Source of the DNA: Sphagnum magellanicum
Lineage: Eukaryota; Streptophyta; Sphagnopsida; Sphagnales; Sphagnaceae
Length of the DNA stretch: 64,000 bases
Direction: 5' to 3'
NCBI GenBank assembly: GCA_021904315.1
Contig: CM038922.1
Coordinates: 1,302,001 to 1,366,000 of the forward strand
A model generated the notes under the pieces. It saw only the letters and a list, made by a program, of their open reading frames with translations, made no database searches and was not told where the DNA came from. Made by a program: the position numbers and the translations under genes. This document shows, piece by piece, positions 45,738 through 57,153 of this stretch. The first letter of the stretch is position 1. Each line of letters begins with the position of its first letter.

Positions 45738-46760
45738 TCATGGACTTTTCGGCAACACTCTTTTGTCTTTGCCGCTGGTGGGACTGGATAACTTGACGAT
45801 CTGATCGGCTATTAGCTGGTCGACGACTCGAAAGGGATTTGGGATATGCGTTATGTGGCCTTCTACCTGAAAAATCACTTTACAGATAGTGGTCGCAATG
45901 ATTCTGGAACCACAGTAAGTTGCTTGCCTTTTCACTGCTGAATCAGCACCTACTTTGGTACCTTCACCTTCTTGAGTAAGAAGAAAGCATCAAAAAGGCC
46001 GTCAATGGTCTATTGGTAGAAGTATGGCAACTGTGAATCCCAATGGTTGGCCAGCTCGGCAAAATTGTGAATGGCATTGGCAAAAAATTCTTTATGACCC
46101 CAAAAAAATGTGTTCGCTATCAGATTGGGTTCCCGTTTCTTCGCACAATCAACGATAGTGATTATGGCTTGTCAAAGCGAAGGCAGGAGTGCCATCACAT
46201 CGTCTCTCATAAGTGATGAGCAATTGTTACAATCCAAGGGGAATAGTTTTTCTTGTGATGGCACTCTACGCCAGCTCTACCAAAGCTTTCTTATCGTTTC
46301 TCAAGATCCAATAAGGGAAATGGGCCAAAATCTTCAGCTTTTTGGGAGTGTATCATTATGTGAAACACAAGCCACAAGGTTTTGGATATTATCTTGCACA
46401 AAGTCTAGAGACAACATAACATAACAAAATTCATTGGCTATTATGGTTTCATGTTTACTACATATGAATTTGGAACATCTTTGGAGGAAGTTTTGTAAAT
46501 AGCCTTCAAGCTTTACAAGCTCAACTACCTCAAAGGTCAATCTTTTGCATACATTCATTGTTCGTTACTGTTGGAAGACATGGCCAAATGAGTTGATATT
46601 GAGTTGAAGGAGAGCATTCCCACGAAGCACAAATTATCTTATAAGTAGCACAATGGAAGTATGTAAGGATTGCAAAATTGTGGCATCCTTGAGTGATGGC
46701 AAGGGGAAGCTTCCAAACCAGGTCCCACAAGGGAACAAAGTTGCAAAGGAAGATCAAAAG
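45738..46760 (-). pseudogene. Unassigned coding relic in CG-retaining DNA
   Basis: Several minus-strand frames look like real protein. 46558-46334 gives LTFEVVELVKLEGYLQNFLQ then HETIIANEFCYVMLSLDFVQ. From about 46225 a frame reads LMRDDVMALLPSL, QAIITIVDCAKKREPNLIAN, FFWGHKEFFANAIHNFAELA, HWDSQLPYFYQ, TIDGLFDAFFLLKKVKVPK, broken by stops that single transitions from CGA or CAG explain. 45935-45738 gives IFQVEGHITHIPNPFRVVDQ. Together they suggest a decayed protein of several hundred residues. I do not recognise the family. The CG content implies it is younger, or less methylated, than the flanking AT-rich DNA. Confidence 0.35.
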
Positions 46761-47924
46761 ATTAAGTTATTGAAAGATTGTATTGTGCACGAACATGCAA
46801 GTGAAAGCAATTGTGGATGAATGAAATTACATTACATTGTCCATAAAATGTTGTCACAAGGCAACTTTTGTAAGATTTTGGGATTTGTAATTGGCCATGT
46901 GATTAAATATAATCAATTAAAATGAAAAAGGACCCAACACTACAATGTTATATACAATATATATCACTTGTATGAATTTCATGAATAGTTTTTGAATAGC
47001 CATAACATAATGGACTTTCAAAAGAGTACCCAAGAACCTATAACAATGCATAATTAATGAGTATGGACTCCATGCACCTTTAGATAATGCCTTTAATGAG
47101 TAAAAGACTCAATGGTAATATGATGTGATAACATTGATACCAAAAAGGATTTTTTGGAAGGATTTTGATGATCAATATATTTTATGTACTAATGGTTTTT
47201 TCTTATTATGTTTTTTATTTAATGAAAAAAATAGTTTAAAAGCTCATTTTTCAAATTTAAATTCTTTGTAATGTAACTTAGGGTTGAATGTTTTTTATAA
47301 TAAATTTCTAATGATAACTTGTAAAATGACATGTGTGATTCAAAGTATCATGCCTTCACACTACATTCGTAATGTTAATTTATGCAATTATGAACTTCCA
47401 TATGTGCTTTAAAATGTTACACCTTAGTGTGTTTTCACTCAGACATAATGGTGGTGACTTTGAAAAAAACCAAAATTTTCAAAGAGTATCTAGCCTTGAT
47501 GGGGTTCACCATGCCTAAAAGTGTTTTTAACATAATAGATGCATAAAAATACTTGCAATTATGTCAATAAAAGGAGCTTGTGAAACTTAGACATTGTTTG
47601 GTTGTTGGCACAAGTTCACCATCACTATCCAATTTTGAGATGATAACTTTGAATTTCAATTTTGGTGCCAACACAAGTTTTAGGCCCACTTTTTAAAAAC
47701 CTTGGGGCCAACTTTGAGCATTTTTGGCTTGTTGTTTGGCCCCAACTTACTCATAAATGCTAAAACATTAACATCGGGATATTGATAAATGCTGGAACAT
47801 TGGCCCCAAAGATTGCAAATTGGATTCCCAAATTTGATGGTATCCTTTTTTCACCCTTGGGGCCAATAAAAGGCCATAAAGTTCAACATATATTAATAAC
47901 TTGGGGCAAAGTGAAAATATTTTT
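46761..47924. other. AT-rich spacer, nothing recognised
   Basis: No gene. A phrase family CTTGGGGCCAA/TTGGCCCCAA recurs at about 47,700-47,870 in both orientations, just before the second direct repeat. Confidence 0.35.
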
Positions 47925-48045
47925 CTATTTCAGCTTTGACTCCTTGTGTAAAGCCCTTGGGGCTGATTTCCACTTTTGCACCAATAGAAATGTTTGATTT
48001 AAGTTGAACATTGGCCTTGATTCCTAATGTAAATTGGGCCTTAAT
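47925..48045. repeat. Direct repeat, copy 2 (partner at 44.9 kb)
   Basis: It contains TATTTCAGCTTTGACTCC, TGTAAAGCCCTTGGGGCTGA and CACCAATAGAAATGTTTGAT, matching 44925-45062. The minus-strand open frame here (48099-47893) shows repeated K-A-x-hydrophobic units only because of the inner DNA repeat. Confidence 0.65.
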
Positions 48046-50061
48046 CCTCAATTGTAAAATTCTACATCCCCTTTTAGTGGTCAAGTACCTCCTATGCACA
48101 ACTTAACTTTAAATTCAACATTAAGACATGAATGCAAAGTAGGTGAAGAAATTTCCATAAACTTTGCCCATGCCAACATTTTGTTTTAGTAGCATTCATC
48201 TTTTGAATTTTGGAATTTGTTTGTGTGTTTTTTGTGAAGTGCAACTATCAATTTTGGGTTAATGACCGTGGGCAAATAAAGCTTTGTCATTCATTGATGT
48301 TTCATTTTGTTTCTTTTATTTCATGTTGTTTACAATTAGGACTTGAATGGTGAAAATTATGATAACACAATTTTGTTTTGTGTGTGTTCTTTTTGTGAGA
48401 AAAAAAGTATGTGTGTTTTTGGTGTGCAAACCTCTCTCTTTTTGTGCAAAACTCCCTATGTACAACATTAGAAAACAATGGATATGGTAATGCCAAAATG
48501 TACAATCTATGTACAAAATTAGAAGACAATGCATACATATGGTGATGAACCAAATTTGTATATGCAAAGCTTTGATACTAGCTATTGGGTGGGCAAGGTT
48601 TTTCATAATGGTCACACTATTTGACTAGGCTTGCAAGTTGTGTTCCACCTTGTGTTTGCATACCATGTTTCGAGTGAATCCATTGGGCATGTTCTAAAAA
48701 TAATAATGCCTTGTCAGTGTTATATTTAACACATATAATGTTAAATTTGAACCCCAAATTAATCTAAAGATTATATATATGGGTGAAAGCAAATTCAAGG
48801 TGAGCCACTTCTGTTCAAAAAAGGTGATGTATAACTAGTATTATAATATGCAATAAGCTAAAATCTTGATGGCATTTTTTGGTTATCCTAAACATAAGTA
48901 AAAAAAATTTAAAATTTGCACAACAACATTTTTGAACTCAAAGTTCATTTTGATCCAATGGTTAAATGAGGAGGATCGGATAAAATCAATGTACATAGAG
49001 TAATAATTTACAATTTTTTAGCAGCCATAGGGCCTCATGTTTATGATTCATGAAACATTACCAAACAAAAGAAAATTGAAAAAATAATGTAATGCCCATC
49101 TATAAAATTTCCTCCACTTTGATATGGTAGTGATTTTTTCTTTAAAAAAGATATTATTATGCATTCATTATTAAAAAATGCAAAAAAACACATTTTTTGA
49201 ATGAAATTTCATCCAAAAACTTTAAATTTCTAAATTTTCTTAGATTTAATTAAAGTATATAATATCATACAACATAAAAAATTTCACCCAAGAATTCCAT
49301 CCACAACCTTAGTTTTGAAGTATATGTTCAATTTTTCAAACTTTCTAACGAGTATTATTTTGTCATAAATATATTCCATACATTCAAATTTTTCAATGTT
49401 TGTTGATTTTTTTTAAATGATTGATTGGATGAAGTCTAAAGCTAATCAAATATACTTAAAATAAGCAAAACTAATCCAAAATGTGATGTCCATAGATTAC
49501 CAAAAATTTAATTACAAAAATATTATACATGTGACTACAATTTTGGGGGGTTCAATGTGTTTTCACCTCTATATATATATAATATTTAAAAGCAATTCAA
49601 AACCTTAAGGGTTTTTACATGGTACAAATGCAAGTGTTAGTTCACCCAAGGTGTCATTCTTTGTGTCAAAAAACCACCAAAGAAATTTCCTAATTCTATT
49701 TGGAAGGCACCTTACAACTCTGAATATCCACTTTAGAAAAGTGGATTGTTTTTAGAGAGAGGTGGAAAAATAGTATAACTTTGAGAGGATAAGAGGAATC
49801 TTCTACTAAAATCCCAATCTTAAGTTGCAAGTATAAAAAGGTTCCCCCTTTCAGCTTTGCCTTATGGTTTTTGATGGGTAAAGCCCGATGGTGGGGGAAC
49901 ATTACAAAAATTAAGGCCCAGATTCTATTATTGTCTTGTCCCAACCCCTCATTTTGGGACCCCACCCAAGGTTTTACCCAACATGAAAATTGTAATGTTG
50001 TAGTTATGTAAATTGAGTAAATGGGAACTAACACTCTTGGACCTCTCAAACAAAAGAACTT
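48046..50061. other. AT-rich flank of the 50.06-kb retroelement; no gene recognised
   Basis: Short frames only, the longest 123 codons on minus at 50067-49696, with no family feature. A (TA) run lies at about 49,571-49,582. The last bases, AACTT, form the left flank of the LTR that starts at 50062. Confidence 0.4.
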
Positions 50062-50551
50062 TGACATGGCCTTATAGGCGGACCCTCAAGTGTGAGAGTT
50101 CACCTAGTTAGGACCCAAGTTTGGACCACCATGGGGGTAGCCTTTGTGGCAACTTCGATTATGAGTCTAATTGTTGGGTTTGGTTTGACTCTTGGTTTGA
50201 CATACTCACAAGCTGCATAGGTGCCAACAAGTGAAGGTTTGAGGAAAGGAGCTAGGGCCATTGGTCATGGTGTACTAAATCTTTGAATTAGGCAAAATTC
50301 GCAATTAGGCCAGAAGACAAGAGTTGGTAATCCCAAGCAACAAGGCCTTCGACCACTTGGGAAGTCTGTAGTAGGTATTAGTCTCACCCATCTAGAGGTC
50401 AAGGTTAACCCAAGGTAGTGAGGCAAATTTGAATGTTGAAACCTCACCAAGTGCATGGTTTTGCATATGTAGGTGGTGTAGGCATTTAGAATGCCACAAA
50501 AATAGAACGAGGTGATGTGGGAATGGCACCAAGGCATAAACAAGTGCGATA
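50062..50551 (+). mobile_element. 5' LTR of the 8.6-kb gypsy element
   Basis: It begins TGACATGGCCTTATAGGCGG and ends AACAAGTGCGATA, 490 bp. It matches 58115-58631 along its length, for example TTTGACATACTCACAAG, GAGTTGGTAATCCC and AGGTTAACCCAAGGTA. The 3' end is ATA rather than the usual ACA. Confidence 0.85.
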
Positions 50552-50553
50552 GG

Positions 50554-50571
50554 TGGTATCAAAACAAGCTC
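50554..50571 (+). promoter_or_regulatory. Primer-binding site, initiator tRNA-Met type
   Basis: TGGTATCAAAACAAGCTC starts two bases after the LTR. The plant initiator-Met tRNA primer site begins TGGTATCAGAGC. The match is exact for TGGTATCA and then differs by two G-to-A changes. Confidence 0.75.
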
Positions 50572-50872
50572 TTAGGGTCGAATGTGAATTCTTGTAAGGC
50601 ATTTGGGGGAGGTGAACATTTGAAGGTAGATGGCCTCAAAATGATTTGTTGCCCATCACATAGGTTGTGGTGGAACCCAAGGCCAAGAATAAGGACATGA
50701 CCAAAAAGGAAAAGGAAAAGGATGCTGCTATGGAAGAATTAATGATTATAACCCAAACCATGGTTGGTGGGGAACTTCATGGTGAAGAGGCTTGAAGTTT
50801 AAAGGACGTGGTGGAGGAGGCAGCACAACTTGCCCTACGAAAATCCAAGAAGAAGAAAACAAGGAGGGATGA

Positions 50873-51809
50873 GGTTGTGATGCACCCCCAAGCTCCTTGA
50901 TGGACTCAGCTGCGAGTCCAAGGAAGAAGACAGCGGAAGGAAAAGGAGTTGGGGCACGCTCCCTAGCTCGTAACACTTCGAGGGTAGAGGGGTGTGCTAA
51001 GCTCTGGGATGGGATTAGGAAGATTGACAAGTAAGTCACTTACTCACATGGACCTGCACAAACCAAACAATAGGTTGGTTAGTGTGTAGCTAAACCACCT
51101 TTGGTGCACGGACAAACCATGGGCAAACTCGGACTCACAAGACTCACCACGGCTCGGACTTGGAGGAAACCACCATCTTCCCCCTTGTAATATACTTTCT
51201 GCCTGGCCACAGGACCAACACCCAAATGTCATTTTGTCCCGGGACTCCCAAATGGGAGTCATGAAATTCTCAAAGTTGGGACTCCCACGATTTTGGGGGC
51301 CCATAACTTTGTGTGCAGACCTTCGATTGAAATGAGGTCTAAAGCAAAGTTGTAACCTTCATCAAGAGCTTTCCAATGTATGTGGCACACCACCTTCAAG
51401 TAAGTAAATCGGGGCGATTCTCAACTTTTAGTGGTCAGGAGTCAAATTGCCAATTTGATTTCCGACCCTTCTTTTGGCCATAACTTGTGTTTTAAATGTC
51501 CAAATGGGTCATATGAGCCCATTTTAGACATTTGCGTTTCAAGAACTTTCCAATTATATAAGGAACTTCTCAATTTAATCAATTTTGACCCTTGCAATTT
51601 CCCTATGAAGATTCAAGAATCCATTAGGACTTTAACTCCCAAAGTGGGAGTTCATTTGGGAGTTCATTTGGGAATGTGCGGGTTCATTCCTTCACACTTT
51701 CTTGCACTCCCGGGAACATGAAACGTGACTCTTGGGCTTCATTCATAGCCCGCACCTTTGCAAGCCCTTGCCTCGATCGTGAGCCCAAGGCTAAGGTTAT
51801 GACAGGTTA
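50873..51809 (+). mobile_element. Solo LTR 1 of the 0.9-kb family (927 bp, near-matching TSD)
   Basis: The LTR spans 50878-51804, from TGATGCACCCCCAAGCTCCT to AAGGTTATGACA. It is flanked by GGTTG (50873-50877) and GGTTA (51805-51809), a 5-bp duplication with one transition. Joining the flanks restores gag reading sense, so this is an insertion into the older element. Internal landmarks: GGCACGCTCCCTAGCTCG, CCACCATCTTCCCCCTTG, TTTTGGCCATAACTTGTG. Confidence 0.85.
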
Positions 51810-52049
51810 ACATGAACAAAAAAAAGGCCCATGAGAGGATTCCTTCCCTTGTCAAACAAAGGAAGGGAGTGGACAAGGTGAGCATGGGTTCACTAGTGAA
51901 AGCTCCCACAACTCCTTAGAAGCAAAAGGGAAGGAAAAAGTTCTTGAACCGATTGTGGAGTCAAATGAACATGTTGACTTTCATTCTTTAAAGTCAAGTG
52001 GAGATGTGAATTCCTTAATTGCCCCTTTGGGTGTGCCAAGGCAAAAAGG

Positions 52050-52962
52050 GGGCATGACACACCCCCAAGCTCCTTAATGGACTCAAATATGAGTCCAAAC
52101 TGAAAACAACGAAAATGCAAGGAATCGAGGCACGTTCCTTAGCTCATCGCACTTTAAGGGGTAGAAGGGCGTGCTAGAGCTCCGGGATGGGACTAGGAAA
52201 AATGACAAGCGTTTAATCATTCATTCGGATCTACACAAACCAAACAACAAGTTGGTTAGTGCACTATTGAAGCATTTTTGGTGCTAGGACGAACCATAGG
52301 CAAATTTGGACTCATAAGACTTACCACGGCTCGGACTTGGGGGAAGCCACCACCTTCCCCCTTATATTATACTCTATGCCTCTCCACGATACCCACATCC
52401 AAATGGCTTTTTGTCCCGGGACTCCCTAGTGGGAGTCCCGAAATTGCCAAAGTTGAGACTCTTACGACTTTGGAGCCCCATAACTTTGTGTGCAGACCTC
52501 TGATCGAGATGAGGTCTAAAGCAAAGTTGTAGCTCTTGTTGAGAGCTTTCTAACGATATGTTGCACGCCACCTGCACACAAGGAAATCAGGTCAATTCTT
52601 GATTTTTAGTGGTCGGGAGTCAAATTGCCAATTTGACTCTTGGCCTTTCTTTTGGCCATAACTTGTGTTTCAAATGTCCAAATGGGTGATGTGAGCCCAT
52701 TTTAGACATCCACATTTCAATAGCTTTCCAATAATATAAAGAACTTTTCAAACCAATGGATTTTGACCCCTGCAATTGCTCCTTGAAGATTCAGGAGTCC
52801 TTCGGGACTCCAACTCTCTAAGTGGGAGTTGCCTTGGGAGTGTGAGGGTTCATTCTTTCACACTCTCCTGCACTCCTGGGAGTATAAGATGTGCCTCCCA
52901 GGTCTCCTTCTTGCAAGCCCTTGCCTTGGTCGCTAACCCAAGGTAAGGGTTACGATAGGGCA
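52050..52962 (+). mobile_element. Solo LTR 2 of the 0.9-kb family (903 bp, exact TSD GGGCA)
   Basis: The LTR spans 52055-52957, from TGACACACCCCCAAGCTCCT to GGGTTACGATA (ACA changed to ATA). Exact duplications GGGCA lie at 52050-52054 and 52958-52962. The purine run AAAAAGGGGG just before it is part of host gag and only mimics a polypurine tract. The 245 bp between this and solo LTR 1 is gag sequence of the older element. Confidence 0.9.
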
Positions 52963-53699
52963 AGCAAGCCCTAGAGTGTTTGGTTATGGACGTATTTCTT
53001 GAAAAACAAAAGGAGGAAGCTCCAAGGGCGGAGAAATCATCCAAAGAGTTTTTAGCTCTTATGGATGCTTTCTGTGTGTTTATGGTTCAATAAGGGGAAG
53101 CCACAACATAGAACCAAGAGATAGCCAAGTTGATGAACTGTATTACGAAAGGTTTGGGTGCCATCGGTAGTGCCCCAAATGGGGGTTCTGCCAAGGCAAC
53201 CATCAAGGTGAGGCTGTCAAATTCCTTTGTAGGGAAGGAAACAAAAACCAAGTGAGTGTGGCCATGATCGCACCAAGTAGAAGCGTATATGGAAACACAA
53301 CATTTCAAAACTAATAGGGAGCGAATTCATTTCACTCAAACCATGTTGAAGGAACACCCATGGGAGTGGTGGATGTCCCAAAAACAAGAGACACCCGAGC
53401 TACTTGAAACCCTCTCCTGGGAGGAATTCAAGCTATGCTAGACGGGAGGTTCATGTCGCAAAAACTTGGTGCTTTGAAATGGGTTGGAGTTATTGGATCT
53501 CACCCAAAAGGACAACGGGGGCTTGTTGACCACCTACGTCCAAGACTTTAGTTGCATGCTAATTATGGTCCCTTTGAAATGTGAGTATGCTCAAAAGTTA
53601 ATTATCCTACATGGACTCAAGCTTTCGGTGTGAAAAATAATCTACCAAAAAACTAATATTTTAGAGACATGCCAAGGGCTAATGAAGATTGTGGAGTGT

Positions 53700-54195
53700 A
53701 TGAAGGATGAAGCTCTTGCATGCCCCAAGGGTGAAACCAGAAATAGGGTCACCCAGAAGAATCAAGTTGGCCCAAGCAATGGGAGTAAAAGTTGTAATAA
53801 ACATAAGTGGGGCCAAGGTTGTGCAGGTGGCGAAACGATTTGGAGTCAAGACCGAATTAGTGGTAGACCCAATCATGATGCAATTGGCATAAGGCATAGC
53901 TAGACCCTTGTTTAGAGTAACATTAAAAATCAAGTTGTTTTGTGGAGGAATTCAATTTTTTGAAAACTTCACCTTGTGTGATTTAGATAATTTTGATGTA
54001 ATTATAGGACACACATTTTTGGATGCCTACAAAATAGACATCTTCTGCAATGGAGGTAGGTTGAGAATTTGTGCCAAATGTGGCTCTAAACTAATGAACT
54101 TAGATGTAAATCATAATTATGCATTGGTAGAAATGGGAATGAACTTGGTTGTTTTAGCTATTGAATTAAAATCACCTAGTTTTTTTTTATTTTGA
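53700..54195 (+). pseudogene. Retropepsin of the 8.6-kb element
   Basis: The frame reads VVINISGAKVVQVAKRFGVK, where the D-S-G-A active site has become I-S-G-A. After a stop it runs from 53908 as LFCGGIQFFENFTLCDLDNF then DVIIGHTFLDAY, the conserved second half of gypsy proteases (the hydrophobic-hydrophobic-G motif followed by FLD). With the catalytic Asp gone it would be inactive. It leads into RT. Confidence 0.75.
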
Positions 54196-54289
54196 TGTTT
54201 TTGAAAATCTCCTAAGGAGAGCCTAAGCCACAATGGGTAAGACAACCCCTTGCTTGTATTTTTGATTCACTCAATAAATTTTTGGAAGT

Positions 54290-54567
54290 TCTAATAAACA
54301 AACTTCTTGATGCCTTTCCACCTTATAAAGAGGTTAACCATAAAATAAAAATGGTGCCTGGATTGGTTTCACCGTTTAAAGCATCTTATAAGTTAAACCA
54401 AAAGGAACTAAAATAACTTTATAAAAATTAAACCACTTCTTTAATCAAGGGTATATTTAGCAAAACAAGTTGCCCTAAGGGGCACATGTTTTGTTTGTGG
54501 ATAAAAAACATGACAAGTTGAAAATGTGTATTGACTATTATGCCTTGAATAAAATAACTATCATTTG
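54290..54567 (+). pseudogene. Reverse transcriptase, 5' part of the 8.6-kb element
   Basis: Residues DAFPPYKEVNHKIKMVPG lead into RT, and GAHVLFVDKKHDKLKMCIDY then YALNKITI give RT motifs 1 and 2, with the IDY in the place of the first catalytic Asp region (VDYRxLN type). The reading is cut immediately after KITI by solo LTR 3 and resumes at 55464 with LPRIDNLLDQ, minus a few codons. Confidence 0.8.
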
Positions 54568-55463
54568 TGTCGTGACCCTCACCTTGGGCTCGTGACCAAA
54601 GCAAGGGCTTGCAAAGGCGCAAGTTGAAAATGAAGCCCAGGAATCACATTTTATGCTCTTAGGAGTGTAGAAGGGTGTGAGGGAATGAACCCACACACTC
54701 CCAAGTGGGCTCTCACTTTGGGAGTTGAAGTCCCAATGGATTTCCAAATATTCAAAAAACGATTTTAGAGGACAAAACTCATTGGATTAAAGAGTTTTTT
54801 ACACCATTGGAAAGCTTTTGGAACGTGGATGTCTAAAATGGGCTCATACATCCCATTTGAGTACTTGAAACACAAGTTATGACCAAAAGAAAGGCTAGGA
54901 ATCAAATTGTCAATTTGACCCCCAACTACTAAAAGTCAAAAGTCTCCCTGATTTACTTGTGTGCAGGTGAAGTGTGACATATTTTTGAAAAGATCTTGAC
55001 AAGGGCTACAACTTTGCTTTAGACATCACCTCAATTGGAAGTCTATAAAAAGAGTTATGGGCCTCTAAAATTGCGGTAGTCCCAATTTCAAAAATTTCAA
55101 GACAAAATGACATTAAGGTGTAGGCCGCGTGGCCAAACACAAATAATACTAGAAGGGGGAAGGTGGTGGCTTCCCCCAAGTCCAAACTATGGTGAGTATT
55201 GTGAGTTCGTGTATGATTGTGATTTGTTTGTGCACCAAAAGCGCTCCAACCACGCATTAACCAACTTGTTGTTTAGTTTGTTTAGTTTGTGTGAATAATT
55301 GACCCATTTGTCATTCGTCCTAGTCCCCATCTCAAAGCTCCAGCACACCCTCTACCCTCAAAGTGTTACGAGTTAGGGAACGTACCCCAATTCCTTCTTA
55401 TGTTGTTTCCATTTTTAGACTCGCATTTGAATCTTTCAAAGAATGTGGGGGTGTGTTAATTTG
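54563..55463 (-). mobile_element. Solo LTR 3 of the 0.9-kb family, reversed, in RT (891 bp, exact TSD ATTTG)
   Basis: The LTR occupies 54568-55458 on the minus strand. On plus it starts TGTCGTGACCCTCACCTTGG and ends GGGGGTGTGTTA (TCA changed to TTA). Exact 5-bp duplications ATTTG lie at 54563-54567 and 55459-55463. It interrupts RT between KITI and LPRID. Opposite orientation to the other two shows an independent insertion. Confidence 0.9.
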
Positions 55464-55760
55464 CCTCGCATTGACAATCTATTGGATCAAGTCAATGGGG
55501 CTAAGTACTTCAGCTGAATTAATCTCACTTGTTAAAATATTATCATATTCACATTGCAAATGAAAATGTAGAAAAAATGGCAATGAGGACCAAGTATGGC
55601 TTCTATGAGTTCATGGTGATGCCATTAAGGTTGTGTAATGCTTCATCAACATTCACAACCTTCATGAACTCTATTTTCCATGAAAAGATGGACGAATTCG
55701 TGACCATTTATATTGATGATATATTGGTGTACTCCAAGAAATGAAAGAACATGTAGAGCA
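55464..55760 (+). pseudogene. Reverse transcriptase, 3' part with intact YIDD
   Basis: From 55464 the residues LPRIDNLLDQVNGAKYFS begin. The open frame 55529-55744 has HHIHI-type residues, MAMRTKYGFYEFMVMPLRLC and NASSTFTTFMN. The catalytic box YIDD is intact at 55709-55720, followed by ILVYSKK. This is the best-preserved coding segment of the element; it ends in a stop at 55742. Confidence 0.9.
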
Positions 55761-56730
55761 CTTAGAATATGTTTTGAGTATGCTTCAAGAGAACTAACTC
55801 TTTGCCAACAGGGTGAAAAGTGAGTTTGCCCAAGAAGTGATGGACTTCTTGGGGTATATATTATCACGAAAAGGGGTGAGACTCAACCTTAAGAAGTTAA
55901 AAGCCATACAAGACTAAAAAATACCAATCATAGTCAAAGGAATTTGATCTTTCCTAGGCTTGGCTAATTTCTACTAGAAGTTTATAAAACGTTTTTTGCA
56001 ACTAGTGAAACCACTTTTGGATCTCCTTAAAAAAAAGTTATCCTTCAAATGGAGTGAGGAGGAGTAGAAGGCATTTGAAGACTTGAAGGATAAATTTTTA
56101 TCTGCCCCTGTAATAAAATTACCAAACTTTACCAAACCATTTGAAGTCCACATTGATGCAAGCGATTTTGCTATCGGTGGGGTGCTCATGCAAGATGGGC
56201 ACTTGATTACATTTGAGAGCAAGAAGCTTTGTGGGGTTCAACTATGATGACCAACTCACAAGAAAGAATTGTATGTTGTCATGTGTTATTTGAAAGCATG
56301 GCGACACTATTTGGGGACGCATAAGACCTACACATATAATGTCTCTTTGCAGTATTTTAATGTAGCCAAAGGCTTCAACGAAACAACTAAAATGGCATGA
56401 CACATTGACATTGTTGGATGTGGAGTTAATCCATAAGCTAGGACCGGCCAATGTAGTCCCTAATGCATTAAGTAGGAAAAAAAATTCAATTAAATAGACC
56501 TTCGACCAAGACCCAAGCATTAAAGGCCATCTTTGAAGGTGAAAGCAACATGGAATGGAAAATAAGGGAAGCCTATGTGCAAGATCTACTTGCCCAACAT
56601 TATTTTAAAGAGTTGCATAAACGACAAAAGGTGAAAGGCACTACTTTAAAAAAAAAGGCATTAAGATGGAAGCAATCCCGAATCTATGGTGACTTGGGGA
56701 CTGCCCAAGAGTGGGAGTTTTGGGAAAGTG
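55761..56730 (+). pseudogene. RT connection, RNase H and linker of the 8.6-kb element
   Basis: Residues in order: HVEHLEYVLSMLQEN, EVMDFLGYILSRKGVRLN, SFLGLANFY, FKWSEEE, PNFTKPFEVHIDASDFAIGG, VLMQDGHLITFESKKL, KKELYVVMCYLKAWRHYL, WRHYLGTHKTYTYNV, KLGPANVVPDALSRK-like KLGPANVVPNALSRK. These are the RT thumb, RNase H (first Asp in HIDASD) and its end. EAYVQDLLAQHYFKELHKRQ is the linker that normally precedes the integrase zinc finger. Some pieces need frame changes. Confidence 0.8.
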
Positions 56731-57150
56731 GAGGACATTCATAAACACATAGTTTTGGAATAAGAATAGAAATGTAGGTACTTTGTAGAAAAATTACATA
56801 TTTTGGTGTTTGATATTACATGTTTGATTTATTGTTTGATTACACTTCAATAGAACATGAATTTTTGCTATAATTTTGTTAAAATTTTCAATAAACAAGG
56901 GAGTACAAACTTCTTCATTGATTTCCATATCCAATTTGTTGTGTGAATCATCTATGGTATTAAAAATGTCATGAAAATGAATTGTAATTATGTTTGTAGT
57001 TATTTTTACATTGTATTTTGGATTACAAATTTTGATTATCAAAAATAATCATGAATCTAGTGTTTCGATGGACTACAAACAAACATGTGTTTAGGATCAG
57101 TGCAAAATTGTGAATCAATGTATATTTGTAGTGCAAAATTGTTGTTATAA
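56731..57150. other. AT-rich segment where integrase should be
   Basis: About 420 bp of AT-rich, CG-poor sequence unlike the rest of the element lies between the pre-integrase linker and the chromodomain-like part. No HHCC finger or DDE core is found in any frame. It is probably unrelated DNA that replaced a deleted integrase. Confidence 0.55.
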
Positions 57151-57153
57151 TAA

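Larger units (their letters stand above)
50697..53650 (+). pseudogene. Gag of the 8.6-kb element, split by two solo LTRs
   Basis: A start with the residues MTKKEKEKDAAMEELM opens at 50697. Coding sense resumes after the first solo LTR at 51810 (MNKKKAHERIPSLVKQRKG), and after the second at 52963. The capsid part around 53290-53640 reads HFTQTMLKEHPWEWWMS, LLETLSWEEFKLC and LTTYVQDFSCMLIMVPLK, matching the retrotransposon gag domain in which a W-x-x-F motif and a YVQxF segment are typical. No CCHC knuckle is visible before protease. Numerous stops are present. Confidence 0.7.

Noticed and set aside
47893..48099. Minus-strand frame with repeated K-A-x units as a repeat protein
   Set aside because: The amino-acid repeat follows an inner DNA repeat shared with 44.9-45.1 kb; no independent coding evidence.
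50878..52957. The two same-strand LTRs as the 5' and 3' LTRs of one short element with a 245-bp interior and a polypurine-like AAAAAGGGGG
   Set aside because: Each LTR has its own flanking duplication (GGTTG/GGTTA and GGGCA/GGGCA), and the sequence between them reads as gag of the older element. They are independent solo LTRs.
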